Shown piece by piece: positions 35,846-44,095 of a DNA stretch of 64,000 nucleotides (its first letter is position 1; every line of letters starts with the position of its first letter). Source of the stretch: PALSA-693 sp963729695 (lineage in GTDB: Bacteria > Actinomycetota > Acidimicrobiia > Acidimicrobiales > Palsa-688); NCBI GenBank assembly GCA_963729695.1, contig CAVSOT010000009.1:124001-188000 (forward strand), given 5' to 3'. The notes beneath the pieces are model-generated. The model was not told the origin of the DNA. It did no database searches and saw only the letters and a list, made by a program, of their open reading frames with translations. Position numbers and translations under genes: made by a program.

Positions 35846-36959
35846 GTTGACAGGGCAGTCGTTCGTGACGTCCGACCTTCGTCAAGCGCCACCAGACGTG
35901 ACCCGACGTATCCAGTCCCTACTCGAAGGGGACGTCGTCTTTACCAACTTCGAATCGGTGATCGGAGGCTCGGAGGATCCGGTAGACGGGCCGAGCCAGG
36001 CCTCGCCTATCTCTGCTCCCCCGGGCGCTTTGGACGCCCTCGAAGACGTGGGCTTCAACCTCCTGGCGCTTTCCAACAATCACTCGTTTTGCCGTGGCGA
36101 GCCGGGCGTTCTGAACACGTTGGGCGAGATCAGGGCCCGGGGCCTGGCTCATGCCGGCACAGGCGAAGACCTCGACGTGGCCGCCGCCCCCGGTTACCTG
36201 CACGTGGGTCGGGCGACGGTGGCGCTCGTGGCCATGGCGTCGGGGATGATCCCACCGGAAGCTCGCGCCGCAGAAGCCAAACCCGGGGTGAACGAGTTGC
36301 GGGTAGTCGACGGCATTCCCGGAGTCGACGCGGGGCGGCCCCATCCCGACGACGCTGCTCGTGTTCTTGGCCGCACGCACGAAGCGGCGCAGCGGGCGGA
36401 TTACGTGGTGGCCTACCACCACAATCACGTCTTCGACCTCGATTTCGCCGAGATGATGCAGGGGCGGCGTCCCGAGCGCCTGATGCCGCCGAACTGGGTG
36501 AAGACCTGGGCGCACCAAGAGGTCGATGCCGGCGCGGACGTGGTCGTCATGCACGGCGCCCCGCTGCTTCACGGCGTGGAGGTCTATTCGGGCCGCCCGA
36601 TCTTTTACGATTTGGGCAACTTCATCTTCCAATCACCCACCGCGAAGGCCCACCCGGACTTCTGGGAGCCGACCGTCTGGGAGAGTGTCGTCGCCCGGGT
36701 CGAATTCGTGGGGAAAACACTGGTGTCAGTGGTATTCCGACCGGTCGTTCTCGATCGCTCGGGTCCAGGAGACAATGGAGCCGCGTCCGTCACCTGGGGT
36801 CTTCCCAGGGCGGCCTCCGGTGGGACGGCTCAACAGATCCTGCAGCGCTTGGCCGACGCGTCGCGTCCGCTCGGGACGGTGCTCGCCGTCCACGGCGATC
36901 GGGCCGAATTGGTGATAGGGCAGCAACGCACGCCGTCGACGACGGCAGGACAGCCGTGA
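35841..36959 (+). CDS. CapA-family (PGA synthesis CapA-like) metallophosphatase-fold protein
   Basis: A protein of about 372 residues of the bacterial capsule-synthesis protein CapA family (calcineurin-like metallophosphatase fold). Seen: LTGQSFVTSDL near the start, GDVVFTNFESVIGGSEDP near 30-47, FNLLALSNNHSF with the metal-binding NNH near 75, ADYVVAYHHNHVFD near 190, and VVVMHGAPLLHGVEVYSGRPIFYDLGNFIFQ near 232-262. Canonical N-termini have TGDxM(L/I); here the Asp is Gln (LTGQSF), so one metal ligand may be missing. The ATG at 35841 lies in an inverted repeat and has no clear ribosome-binding site; start uncertain. It follows the alpha/beta hydrolase by about 100 bases. Substrate unknown. 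Confidence 0.85.
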   Translation: MVLTGQSFVTSDLRQAPPDVTRRIQSLLEGDVVFTNFESVIGGSEDPVDGPSQASPISAPPGALDALEDVGFNLLALSNNHSFCRGEPGVLNTLGEIRARGLAHAGTGEDLDVAAAPGYLHVGRATVALVAMASGMIPPEARAAEAKPGVNELRVVDGIPGVDAGRPHPDDAARVLGRTHEAAQRADYVVAYHHNHVFDLDFAEMMQGRRPERLMPPNWVKTWAHQEVDAGADVVVMHGAPLLHGVEVYSGRPIFYDLGNFIFQSPTAKAHPDFWEPTVWESVVARVEFVGKTLVSVVFRPVVLDRSGPGDNGAASVTWGLPRAASGGTAQQILQRLADASRPLGTVLAVHGDRAELVIGQQRTPSTTAGQP

Positions 36960-37048
36960 CGACCGCCGATATCTGCCGGCGGCCTGTAGCCTGCCCCGGC
37001 CCGGTCCAGGGGTCGAGTGAGGTCGAGCCAGACTGAGAGAGGTAGCGC

Positions 37049-38350
37049 ATGGAAAACGATCGCTTCGGACTGGTGCTGAGCACCACATCCCCGGCGGCCG
37101 CGGAGAGCTACTGCACGTTCGTCGACTACCTGATTTCCAGCCGGAACGGCGCCAAAGAGTACCTGGGCGCCGCCCTCGAGGCGGACGACGGGTTCGCGGT
37201 GGCCCGAATCGGGGGTGCGTTCCTCCAGTTCGTCGAGGGCCAGGCGGATGAGGCCAAGCGGTCAGCCGCGGAGGCGGTTCGCCTCGGTGCCGGGGCGACC
37301 GCTCGGGAGCGGTCGCATATCGAAGCGTTCGCGTCCAGGATCAACGGCGAGGCGGTCCGCAGCTCCGAGCTGTTCAGGCAGCACCTGGCCGAGTACCCGC
37401 GAGACGTGCTCGCCGTGTTCATCTCGCAGGGCGCGGTCGCCTTCAGCGGCTGGCGCCACTGGAAGGAGGAGATCGGCAGGCTCACGGATGCCGTGGCTCC
37501 GCACTACGACGCTGACGAGTGGGCGATCCTGGGCTTGCGGGCCTTCCGAGCTGAGGAGGAACGTCGCAACGACGAGGCGCGCCTTCTTGCCCAGGAGTCT
37601 CTCGCCCGGTATCCGGCCAACGCCCGAGCGGCCCACGTCCTGGCGCACACCTATTTCGAGTCGGCCCAGCACCCCGATGGTCGCCGCTTCCTGCTCGAAT
37701 GGATCCCGACCCACGACCCGGCCGCAGACTTCGGCGCCCACCTGTGGTGGCATGTGGCCCTGCACCAGCTGGGACTCCATGACCACCAGGGTGCCGTCGA
37801 GACGCTGCGGACGGGAATCGCCTCGGGAGGTCGTAATCCCTTTGGAGTGGCCGACCCTGCATCGCTGCTGTGGAGAATGGACTTGTATGGCTTCGCGGCC
37901 GATCAAGATGATTGGCGGCGCGTCTCCGATTTGGCGACCGAGGTGGTGTCCGGGCCCGGGTTCGGCTTCGTCGACGCCCACGTAATACTGGCCCACGCCG
38001 GCGCCCACGACCACGAGCGTTTCGGGGCCTTTGTCGGGCAGCTCGAGGTACAGGCCGAGCAGGGGAGCGATCTCGCCGGCGCCGTGCTCCTGCCGCTGGC
38101 GAGAGGAATCGCCGCGTTCAGCGAAGGCCGGCCGGTTCAGGCGACCGACCATCTGGCCGACCTGATTGGCAGCGGGGAGATCGTTCGGATCGGTGGCAGC
38201 AATGCCCAGCGAGAGGTTTTCGAGGACACCTTGATCGCCGCCATGGTCGCGGCTGGCGAGCGGTCCGCGGCCCGAGCCCTCATCGACGCCCGGCTGGTCC
38301 GGCGGGGATCATGGGTCGACGAGCAGTGGCGGGTGGCAGTCGGCGCCTAG
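37049..38350 (+). CDS. TPR protein of the TTC38 type
   Basis: A 433-residue helical-repeat protein. Tetratricopeptide-like helices run throughout, and the TTC38-type centre is clear: RAAHVLAHTYFESAQHPDGRRFLLEWIPTHDPAADFGAHLWWHVALHQLGLHDHQGA near 195-250, followed by LLWRMDLYG. There is no signal peptide or membrane segment, so it is cytoplasmic. ATG at 37049 with GAGAGAGG upstream. Family members occur widely in actinobacteria and eukaryotes, often near catabolic genes, with no defined biochemical role; protein-protein scaffolding is the only safe inference. It follows the CapA-like gene by 89 bases on the same strand. Confidence 0.88.
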   Translation: MENDRFGLVLSTTSPAAAESYCTFVDYLISSRNGAKEYLGAALEADDGFAVARIGGAFLQFVEGQADEAKRSAAEAVRLGAGATARERSHIEAFASRINGEAVRSSELFRQHLAEYPRDVLAVFISQGAVAFSGWRHWKEEIGRLTDAVAPHYDADEWAILGLRAFRAEEERRNDEARLLAQESLARYPANARAAHVLAHTYFESAQHPDGRRFLLEWIPTHDPAADFGAHLWWHVALHQLGLHDHQGAVETLRTGIASGGRNPFGVADPASLLWRMDLYGFAADQDDWRRVSDLATEVVSGPGFGFVDAHVILAHAGAHDHERFGAFVGQLEVQAEQGSDLAGAVLLPLARGIAAFSEGRPVQATDHLADLIGSGEIVRIGGSNAQREVFEDTLIAAMVAAGERSAARALIDARLVRRGSWVDEQWRVAVGA

Positions 38351-38379
38351 CCCGTGGTGTGGTGGGGTTGGCCTGGTCC

Positions 38380-38451
38380 GGCCCGCCCGGCCCGCCCGGC
38401 CCGCCCGGTTCGCCCGGCCCGCTCGGTCCGCCCGGCCCGCTCGGTCCGCCC
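38380..38451. repeat. 9-bp tandem array (GGCCCGCCC)
   Basis: Eight 9-base units, GGCCCGCCC with variants GGTTCGCCC, GGCCCGCTC and GGTCCGCCC, lie between the convergent TPR gene and ABC permease gene. The minus strand is G-rich enough for quadruplex formation. A collagen-like GPP reading exists on the plus strand but has no gene of its own. Confidence 0.8.
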
Positions 38452-38487
38452 GATTAGGACCCCACTGATGAACGGCTCCCAGCGCCG

Positions 38488-39327
38488 TCACGCTGCTGTC
38501 GTCGTGCGAAACTTTCGCAGGGCTAGCGGGACACAGACTGCGGTGATCAGCGCGCACCAGCCGACCATGGCGATGAGCGGATGTTCCAGCTGCCACGAGC
38601 CGTGCGCGTTGGTGCCCTGGCATACGTGCCGTATGGCCGCGACGAGCGCCGACAACGGGTCCCACTCGCCGATGGCGCGCGGCACCAGCTTCATGCCGGC
38701 GATGGGCACGAAGGCCCCGGCCAGAAAGGCCAGCGGCAGCATGATGGCAAAGCCGATCCCCTGCATGGCGTCAGAGCTGCGCACGATCATGCCCATGAGG
38801 ACCCCGAACCACGTGAATGCCGTCAGCCCGAGCAGGATGAGACCGACGAACTCGAGGCCGGTCACGACGGTGAAATGGGGACGCCACCCGAGTGCGATTC
38901 CGAGTCCGATGGTCAGTGAGATACCGAGCACCTGCTCGATCATCTGGGCTCCGACCTGGGCGGTGATCACGGACATCCGGGTGACGGGGAGGGATCGAAA
39001 ACGGTCGATGACGCCACTGGTGAAGTCGTTGGCCGTAGCGACCCCGGCGCCGATGACGCCGAAGGCCAAGCTTTGACCGACCAATCCCGGTAGCAGGTAG
39101 TCCTGATAGCGCATCCCGGTGACGTGGATCGCCGAACCGAAGACGTAGAGGAAGAGAAAGGTGAAGATGATCGGCTGGATCGTCACGTCTGAGAGCCGTT
39201 CGGGAACACGCGGAATAGTCCGCAGGCTTCGGCCCACCAGGAGCACGGTTTCCCGTAGGTATCGCATCGCCCGAACCGGTCGCTCGGCGGGGAGCGTCTC
39301 GTTCAAGGGGTAGGTCAGGGCGGTCAC
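38488..39327 (-). CDS. ABC-2 type transporter permease (DrrB-like)
   Basis: A 279-residue integral membrane permease of an ABC-2 exporter with about six membrane segments, for example VTIQPIIFTFLFLYVFGSAI, LVGQSLAFGVIGAGVATA, ISLTIGLGIALGW and FAIMLPLAFLAGAFVPIAG. The conserved DFTSGVIDRFRSLPVTR region between helices is typical of the daunorubicin-resistance DrrB group. The GTG at 39327 overlaps the ATPase stop by four bases (GTGA). It forms an exporter with the upstream ATPase. The gene next to it across the divergent promoter is a TetR regulator, the classic arrangement for a drug or lipid efflux pump; cargo unknown. Confidence 0.93.
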   Translation of the reverse strand: MTALTYPLNETLPAERPVRAMRYLRETVLLVGRSLRTIPRVPERLSDVTIQPIIFTFLFLYVFGSAIHVTGMRYQDYLLPGLVGQSLAFGVIGAGVATANDFTSGVIDRFRSLPVTRMSVITAQVGAQMIEQVLGISLTIGLGIALGWRPHFTVVTGLEFVGLILLGLTAFTWFGVLMGMIVRSSDAMQGIGFAIMLPLAFLAGAFVPIAGMKLVPRAIGEWDPLSALVAAIRHVCQGTNAHGSWQLEHPLIAMVGWCALITAVCVPLALRKFRTTTAA

Positions 39328-40349
39328 GCCGGCACCTCGACTCTCCTGAGTTCGCGGTCGTCTTCGTCTTCGTCTTCGGCGACGACCTCGCCTCGACCTG
39401 GCGCGCGGTCGTCGGACACGTGACCGGTCAGGGCCAGGAAGGCGTCGTCGAGCGTCGGTCGGCGGAGGGCGACCTCGTCGACCGGGATGTTCGCGGCCGC
39501 GACCGCGTTGGCCACGAGAGCAAGGTCGAGCGCTTCCCGAGGGGCGGGAATGGAGATGACCCTTCGTACGCGGTCAACTGTGAGCTCGAAGCGGTCGCTG
39601 AGCACGCTGGCGAGGGCCGTCACCGTCGCCACGTCCTCCGTGCTGATATCGACCCGCTGGTCGCCGATCTGGGCCTTGAGTTGGGCGGGTGTGCCCGTTG
39701 CCGAGGCTCGACCGTGATCGATGAGGACGACGTGGTCGGCGAGCTCGTCGGCTTCCTCGAGGTACTGAGTCGTCAGCAACAACGTCACTCCGTTCTCGAC
39801 CAACTCCCGTACGGTCGACCACACCACCTGCCGGCTGCGCGGATCGAGGCCGGTTGTGGGTTCGTCAAGGACGAGCAGCTGCGGCTGGGTGACGAGGCTC
39901 GCAGCCAGGTCGACCCGCCGGCGCTGTCCGCCGGAGACGGACTTCACCAGCTTGTCCCGAAACTCGGCGATGTCGAAGCGCTCGATCAGGTCGTCTGCGA
40001 TACGGCCGGCTGCTCGAGACCCGTAGCCCCGGAGCCGGGCCATCAGCACCAGGTTCTCTCGGGCGGTGAGATTGTCTTCCAGGGCTGCGAACTGGCCGGT
40101 GAGCGAGGTCACGCGGCGGACGGCATCGCCGTCACGGACCACGTCATATCCGCACACGGTGGCCGTGCCGCTCGTCGGTTCTAGGAGGGTGGCGAGCATG
40201 CGCACGGTCGTGGTCTTGCCCGCCCCGTTGGGGCCGAGCAGCGCCACTACCGTGCCGGCGGGAACCGAGAAGCTGATGGCGTCGACGGCAACGAACTCGC
40301 CGAAGCGTTTGCTAAGCCGGTCAGTGCTGACCGCGAGGTCTGAAGGCAC
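39324..40349 (-). CDS. ABC transporter ATP-binding protein (DrrA-like)
   Basis: A 341-residue ABC ATPase. Walker A GPNGAGKTTT near 39-48, Q-loop region SLTGQFAALEDNLTARENL, signature SVSGGQRRRVDLAASL near 138, Walker B LLVLDEPTTGLDP near 160, and the H-loop replaced by Gln in LLTTQYLEEAD. The DrrA-type C-terminal domain includes LDDAFLALTGH and then an Asp/Glu-rich tail (EDEDEDD). The GTG at 40349 is preferred over the ATG at 40367 because AGGAGA sits 6-7 bases before it. It energises the adjacent permease and is divergent from the TetR-type gene at 40490. Confidence 0.94.
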   Translation of the reverse strand: MPSDLAVSTDRLSKRFGEFVAVDAISFSVPAGTVVALLGPNGAGKTTTVRMLATLLEPTSGTATVCGYDVVRDGDAVRRVTSLTGQFAALEDNLTARENLVLMARLRGYGSRAAGRIADDLIERFDIAEFRDKLVKSVSGGQRRRVDLAASLVTQPQLLVLDEPTTGLDPRSRQVVWSTVRELVENGVTLLLTTQYLEEADELADHVVLIDHGRASATGTPAQLKAQIGDQRVDISTEDVATVTALASVLSDRFELTVDRVRRVISIPAPREALDLALVANAVAAANIPVDEVALRRPTLDDAFLALTGHVSDDRAPGRGEVVAEDEDEDDRELRRVEVPA

Positions 40350-40437
40350 GCGTCTTCTCCTATGCATTCGTGGTCCGTCAGGTGGGACGCTGAGTCGCCG
40401 TACTTCCGTCGGCCGGTTGCGAAGCGCCCTGAGCTAT

Positions 40438-40471
40438 GTTACAGTGACTAAAAGATTCTTGCAACTATAAA
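40438..40471 (+). promoter_or_regulatory. Promoter/operator candidate between exporter and TetR gene
   Basis: The stretch is AT-rich compared with its surroundings. GTTACAGTGAC at 40438-40448 is nearly palindromic (GTnAC-A/T-GTnAC), and a TATAAA at 40466-40471 lies 16 bases before the GGGAG of the TetR gene start. It is a plausible rightward promoter overlapped by a repressor site. The -35 match is weak. Confidence 0.35.
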
Positions 40472-40489
40472 TTTCTTTGGGAGTGTGTG

Positions 40490-41608
40490 GTGGACGAGCC
40501 AGAGCGCCAATCCAACGTCGACCCGGATGTAGCGGCCACGACGCAGCTGGCTGAAGGCCTGCGCGAGCGGAAGAAGCGATTGACCCGACAGCTGCTGTCG
40601 GACACGGCCACCGCCATGTTTTTGGAACACGGCTTCGACGGCTTCAAGGTCTCCGAGGTCGCCGAGGCGTGCGGCGTGTCGGAGAAGACGGTGTACAACT
40701 ACTTCCCGACCAAGGAGTCGCTCATCCTGGATCGGGAGGAGTATGTGGCCGAATCGATCCGCCAGGCACTCGGCCCGGACAATGAAGAGTTTTCTCCCGT
40801 CGAAGCCATCGTGAATGTCCTGGCCCAGGAACGCACCGAGTATCGCACCGGCTTCGCGGAGATTGGTGATGAGATGGGGCTCCGGCTCTTCCGGCGATTC
40901 GTGGAAATCCTCGCCGAGACGCCTTCGCTGCGAGCCGCGCAGAAGGAGGCTTCGGACCGCCTGGCCCGAGTCGCGGCTGAGGCGCTGGCGGCCCGAGCCA
41001 GCATCAGTCCCGACGATCCCGAGCCCACCATTGCCGCTCACGCCCTCATCGGGCTGTGGGGGGTTCAGCAGCAGGCTCTGCGCCGTGAAGATCCGGAGGA
41101 CAAGAGCGTCGACGACGTGTACCAACGGGCCGGCGAGGAGGTCCACCGCGCCGCTCGGCTCATCGACACGGGGCTGTGGTCGTTCTCCGCTCTCGTGTCC
41201 GGGAGCAGCACGCGGGAGCAGTTGCGTACCGCGGCTGAGAACATGCAGGGTGCCGCCCGGCAGGTAGCCGCGGCCCTGCGGCAGGCCCGTCGGATATGGG
41301 TCGAGCACGCCCAAGCCGAGGTGGAGTGGCACGCGGCCGACGCCGAAAGCGCCGAGGGGCAGTGGCACGCGGGCGGCGCCGAGGGCGCCGAGGGATGTGC
41401 AGGCCATGGCCATGAGTGGTATTCCGACCAGCCCTGGCGGGAGCTGCAGCGTGAGACCGTGCAGCGTTGGCGTGAGGCGCAGCGGGCCCACCAACAGGAG
41501 TGGCGCGAGGCGAAGCAGCGGATGAAGCAGGAGCTGCGCGACGAGCTGCGCGAGGCCCGCCGGGTTCGAAGAGAGGAGAGCTCGCGGGCCCGCCGCCGGC
41601 CCGAGTAG
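40490..41608 (+). CDS. TetR-family regulator with long charged C-terminal extension
   Basis: 372 residues, almost twice the usual TetR length. The HTH region is at about 22-75 (RQLLSDTATAMFLEHGFDGFKVSEVAEACGVSEKTVYNYFPTKE), followed by a normal helical ligand domain to about residue 235. The last 130-140 residues are a highly charged, Ala/Glu/Arg/Trp-rich segment predicted to be long helix or coiled coil (for example WRELQRETVQRWREAQRAHQ), with a short Gly/His/Cys patch (GCAGHGHEW). GTG at 40490 with GGGAG six bases upstream; GTG 40487 is the alternative. It is divergent from the ABC exporter and probably represses it. The tail has no recognised domain and may mediate oligomerisation or nucleic-acid contact. 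Confidence 0.88.
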   Translation: MDEPERQSNVDPDVAATTQLAEGLRERKKRLTRQLLSDTATAMFLEHGFDGFKVSEVAEACGVSEKTVYNYFPTKESLILDREEYVAESIRQALGPDNEEFSPVEAIVNVLAQERTEYRTGFAEIGDEMGLRLFRRFVEILAETPSLRAAQKEASDRLARVAAEALAARASISPDDPEPTIAAHALIGLWGVQQQALRREDPEDKSVDDVYQRAGEEVHRAARLIDTGLWSFSALVSGSSTREQLRTAAENMQGAARQVAAALRQARRIWVEHAQAEVEWHAADAESAEGQWHAGGAEGAEGCAGHGHEWYSDQPWRELQRETVQRWREAQRAHQQEWREAKQRMKQELRDELREARRVRREESSRARRRPE

Positions 41609-41656
41609 CCTGCTCCACGCTTGACGAAAACTGAAAACGCCGGGAGAAAGGGCGCC

Positions 41657-42769
41657 ATGACGGAGAAGCCCCTCAGGGTCGCCGTGGTAGGTACCAACAT
41701 CGGCTGCCTACTGCATGTCCGGGCCCTTCGGGGAGCCGGTTTCGAGGTGACGGCCCTGGTGGGTCGGGACGCCAAGCGAACCCGGACGCGCGCTGACTAT
41801 TTCGGTATTCCGGGCGCCGAGACGTCGATAGACGTCGTGCTGGACACGGATATCGATGCCATTGTGATTGCCACTCCACCAGGGACGCACCATCCGTTCA
41901 CTCTGAAGGCGGTGGCCGCCGGAAAGCACGTGCTCTGCGAGAAACCTCTGTCGCTGAGTATGGCCGAGGCCCAGGAGATGAGGGATGCGACTCGTGAGGC
42001 CGGGCTGGTCGGGCAGGTCGTGCATCACAACCGATGGGCGGCCCACCGGGCGGCGCTGCGCGATGTCGTTCGTTCAGGTGCTCTTGGTGATCCGCTGCAA
42101 GCGACCTTCGTATTCGACCACTTTCTCTTGGCCCGCGGCGCCAAAAGCCTGCCGGACTGGTGGTTCGATAGTGCGTCCGGCGGTGGTTGGCTGAGAAACT
42201 ATGCCAGCCATGGCATCGACCTCGTTCGTTATTATTTGGGCGAGTTCGAGGCGCTGAGCGGTTCTCTCCACTACGATCCCTCCGATGGTATGAAGGCCGA
42301 TGACGGGTATGCCTTTGCCTTTCGGTTGACCAACGGTCTTCAGGGCACGATGGCCGGGACGTGCCGGGCGTGGGACTGGTGCGACGAAACGCGCATTACC
42401 GGTACCAACGGCAGCGCCGGTTTCCGAGGGGGCGACGCCTGGATCAAGGACGCGCAGGGCAGTCGCGAGCTCCGGGCCTCGGACGAGGTTGTCCAGCTCT
42501 TGCTTGCAGGGGGCGAGGATCCTGGCGACCCCCGAGAGCCTCTCCCCGAGGTGGACGGGATGTACAACAAGGTCCACCGGTCCGACTACGGCTACGCAGA
42601 ACAAGTCTGCTTTGCTCGTTCCTTCCACCATCGCATCGTCGACTCTTCCTACCGTCACCCGGCCGTCGCCACCTTCGATGACGGAGTCGCGCATATGGAG
42701 GTCATTCTGGCGGTCGAGGAATCGGCAGCCCAGGACGGCCGCTGGGTGGCCATCGCCGGCGACCTCTGA
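41657..42769 (+). CDS. Gfo/Idh/MocA-family NAD(P)-dependent oxidoreductase
   Basis: 370 residues. The N-terminal Rossmann domain starts RVAVVGTNIGCLLHVRALRGAGFEV (a G-x-N-x-G variant of the dinucleotide motif), then AIVIATPPGTHHPFTLKAVAAGKHVLCEKPLS, with the catalytic Lys of the EKP motif near residue 97. The C-terminal domain contains GGGWLRNYASHGIDLVRYYLGE, holding the second conserved acid and His region of the family. These enzymes oxidise or reduce sugars, inositols and related polyols; the substrate cannot be told here. The ATG at 41657 has GGGAGAAAGGG upstream and is preferred to the one at 41621. It is a single gene following the TetR gene. Confidence 0.92.
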   Translation: MTEKPLRVAVVGTNIGCLLHVRALRGAGFEVTALVGRDAKRTRTRADYFGIPGAETSIDVVLDTDIDAIVIATPPGTHHPFTLKAVAAGKHVLCEKPLSLSMAEAQEMRDATREAGLVGQVVHHNRWAAHRAALRDVVRSGALGDPLQATFVFDHFLLARGAKSLPDWWFDSASGGGWLRNYASHGIDLVRYYLGEFEALSGSLHYDPSDGMKADDGYAFAFRLTNGLQGTMAGTCRAWDWCDETRITGTNGSAGFRGGDAWIKDAQGSRELRASDEVVQLLLAGGEDPGDPREPLPEVDGMYNKVHRSDYGYAEQVCFARSFHHRIVDSSYRHPAVATFDDGVAHMEVILAVEESAAQDGRWVAIAGDL

Positions 42770-42884
42770 CGGCGGATCGGAGTGGCGAAATCGAGGAAAC
42801 GTCGCTTCACGAGCGGTGCCCTGGACCCTGACGATGCGGCCCCAGAGGCTAGGGTCAAGGTGAGCTCGTGCGAGCGGAGGCGTG

Positions 42885-43970
42885 ATGGACACTGACCAGG
42901 ACGCGACCGACCTTCCGGTAGATCCGGGAGTAGGTCCCCTAGAAGATCATCATCCGACTGCGCCTCTTCCCGACGCCGGATTGCACCATGGCAGCATCCG
43001 GACGCGCCTGTATCGCGACGGCAAGCTGATCAAAGAGAACTTTCCTCCCCACGAGATCTCCGACGAGCTGCAGCAGCGCCACGGTTGTGTGATCTGGCTC
43101 GACCTGTGCGAGCCGACGGAGAAACAGCTCGACATCATCGGCGAGGAGTTCGGCCTGCACAAGCTGGCCATCGAGGACGCCCTCGAGGAGACGCAGCGCA
43201 CCAAGATCGACCGCTACCGAACCCACCTCTTCATGGCCGCCTACTCGGCGGCGCTCGACGAGGAGACGGGCGAGTTGGCGACGCAGGAGGTCGCCGCGTT
43301 CATCACCCACCACGCCCTGATCACCGTCCGCAAGGCGCCGGCCTTCGACATCGATCCCGTCGTCCAGCGGTGGGACAGCTCCGAGGACCTGGCCCAGTAC
43401 GGCGTGGCGTTCTTGCTGTACGGGCTGCTGGACTATCTGGTCGACGGGCACTTTCGGGCCGTCGAGTCGCTCGACGAGGCGGTCGAGGAGACCGAGGACG
43501 GCCTCTTCGACCACCGTCGCGGGGCGATCGAGCAGGTCCAGCGCCGGTCGTTCCAGCTGCGGAAGAGCCTGGTCGTGCTGCGGCGCATCACCTTGCCGAC
43601 GCGTGAGCTGGTCAACACCCTGCTCCGTCACGACCTCGACATCGTGCCGGAGCCGATGGCCCCCTACTTCCGCGACGTCTATGACCACGTCATCCGGGCC
43701 ACGGAGTGGACCGATTCGCTCCGTGATCTGGTCACCACCATCGTGGAGACCAACCTCACCGAGCAGGGCAACCGGATGAACCTGATCATGAAGAAGGTGA
43801 CCAGTTGGGCGGCCATCATTGCCGTTCCCACCGCGATCACGGGATGGTACGGCCAGAACGTCCCCTATCCAGGGTTCGGCAAGACATGGGGTGTTATCGC
43901 CACCAGCGTGCTCATCGTGGGGTTAGCGGTCGGGCTCTACGTGCTGTTCCGCCGCAAAGACTGGCTGTGA
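42885..43970 (+). CDS. corA: CorA-family divalent cation transporter, GQN variant
   Basis: 361 residues. A soluble N-terminal domain (to about 290) with WLDLCEPTEKQLDIIGEEFGLHKLAIEDALE and the HHALITVRK stretch, a long stalk helix, then two C-terminal membrane helices (SWAAIIAVPTAITGWYGQN and VIATSVLIVGLAVGLYVLF) and the basic tail FRRKDWL. The pore signature normally GMN is GQN here (WYGQNVPYPGFG). The family forms pentamers that move Mg2+, Co2+ or Zn2+; the altered signature makes selectivity uncertain. ATG at 42885 with GCGGAGG upstream, preceded directly by an alternative GTG. It is monocistronic, before the pit operon on the same strand. Confidence 0.93.
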   Translation: MDTDQDATDLPVDPGVGPLEDHHPTAPLPDAGLHHGSIRTRLYRDGKLIKENFPPHEISDELQQRHGCVIWLDLCEPTEKQLDIIGEEFGLHKLAIEDALEETQRTKIDRYRTHLFMAAYSAALDEETGELATQEVAAFITHHALITVRKAPAFDIDPVVQRWDSSEDLAQYGVAFLLYGLLDYLVDGHFRAVESLDEAVEETEDGLFDHRRGAIEQVQRRSFQLRKSLVVLRRITLPTRELVNTLLRHDLDIVPEPMAPYFRDVYDHVIRATEWTDSLRDLVTTIVETNLTEQGNRMNLIMKKVTSWAAIIAVPTAITGWYGQNVPYPGFGKTWGVIATSVLIVGLAVGLYVLFRRKDWL

Positions 43971-43999
43971 GCAACCGGTGGACGCGGTACTGACGGCGG

Positions 44000-44021
44000 C
44001 CCAGTTGAACACCAGGTAAAC
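44000..44021 (-). promoter_or_regulatory. PHO-box-like direct repeat upstream of pit
   Basis: On the minus strand two adjacent 11-base units, GTTTACCTGGT and GTTCAACTGGG, resemble actinobacterial PhoP boxes (GTTCACC-type direct repeats). Another unit, GTTCGCTCAGG, begins at 44045 on the plus strand. They lie 45-95 bases upstream of the phosphate transporter start. This is a pattern match only. Confidence 0.4.
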
Positions 44022-44095
44022 AGATACCCTCGATCGAGCAAACAGTTCGCTCAGGTATTGGTCGCGCCCGACGTCCCCTGGTAAATACTCCGATC

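Noticed and set aside
37912..38457. Collagen-like GPP repeat protein
   Set aside because: The GPP run comes from the 9-base intergenic array read in a frame that overlaps the TPR gene out of phase; there is no start signal or conserved upstream part.
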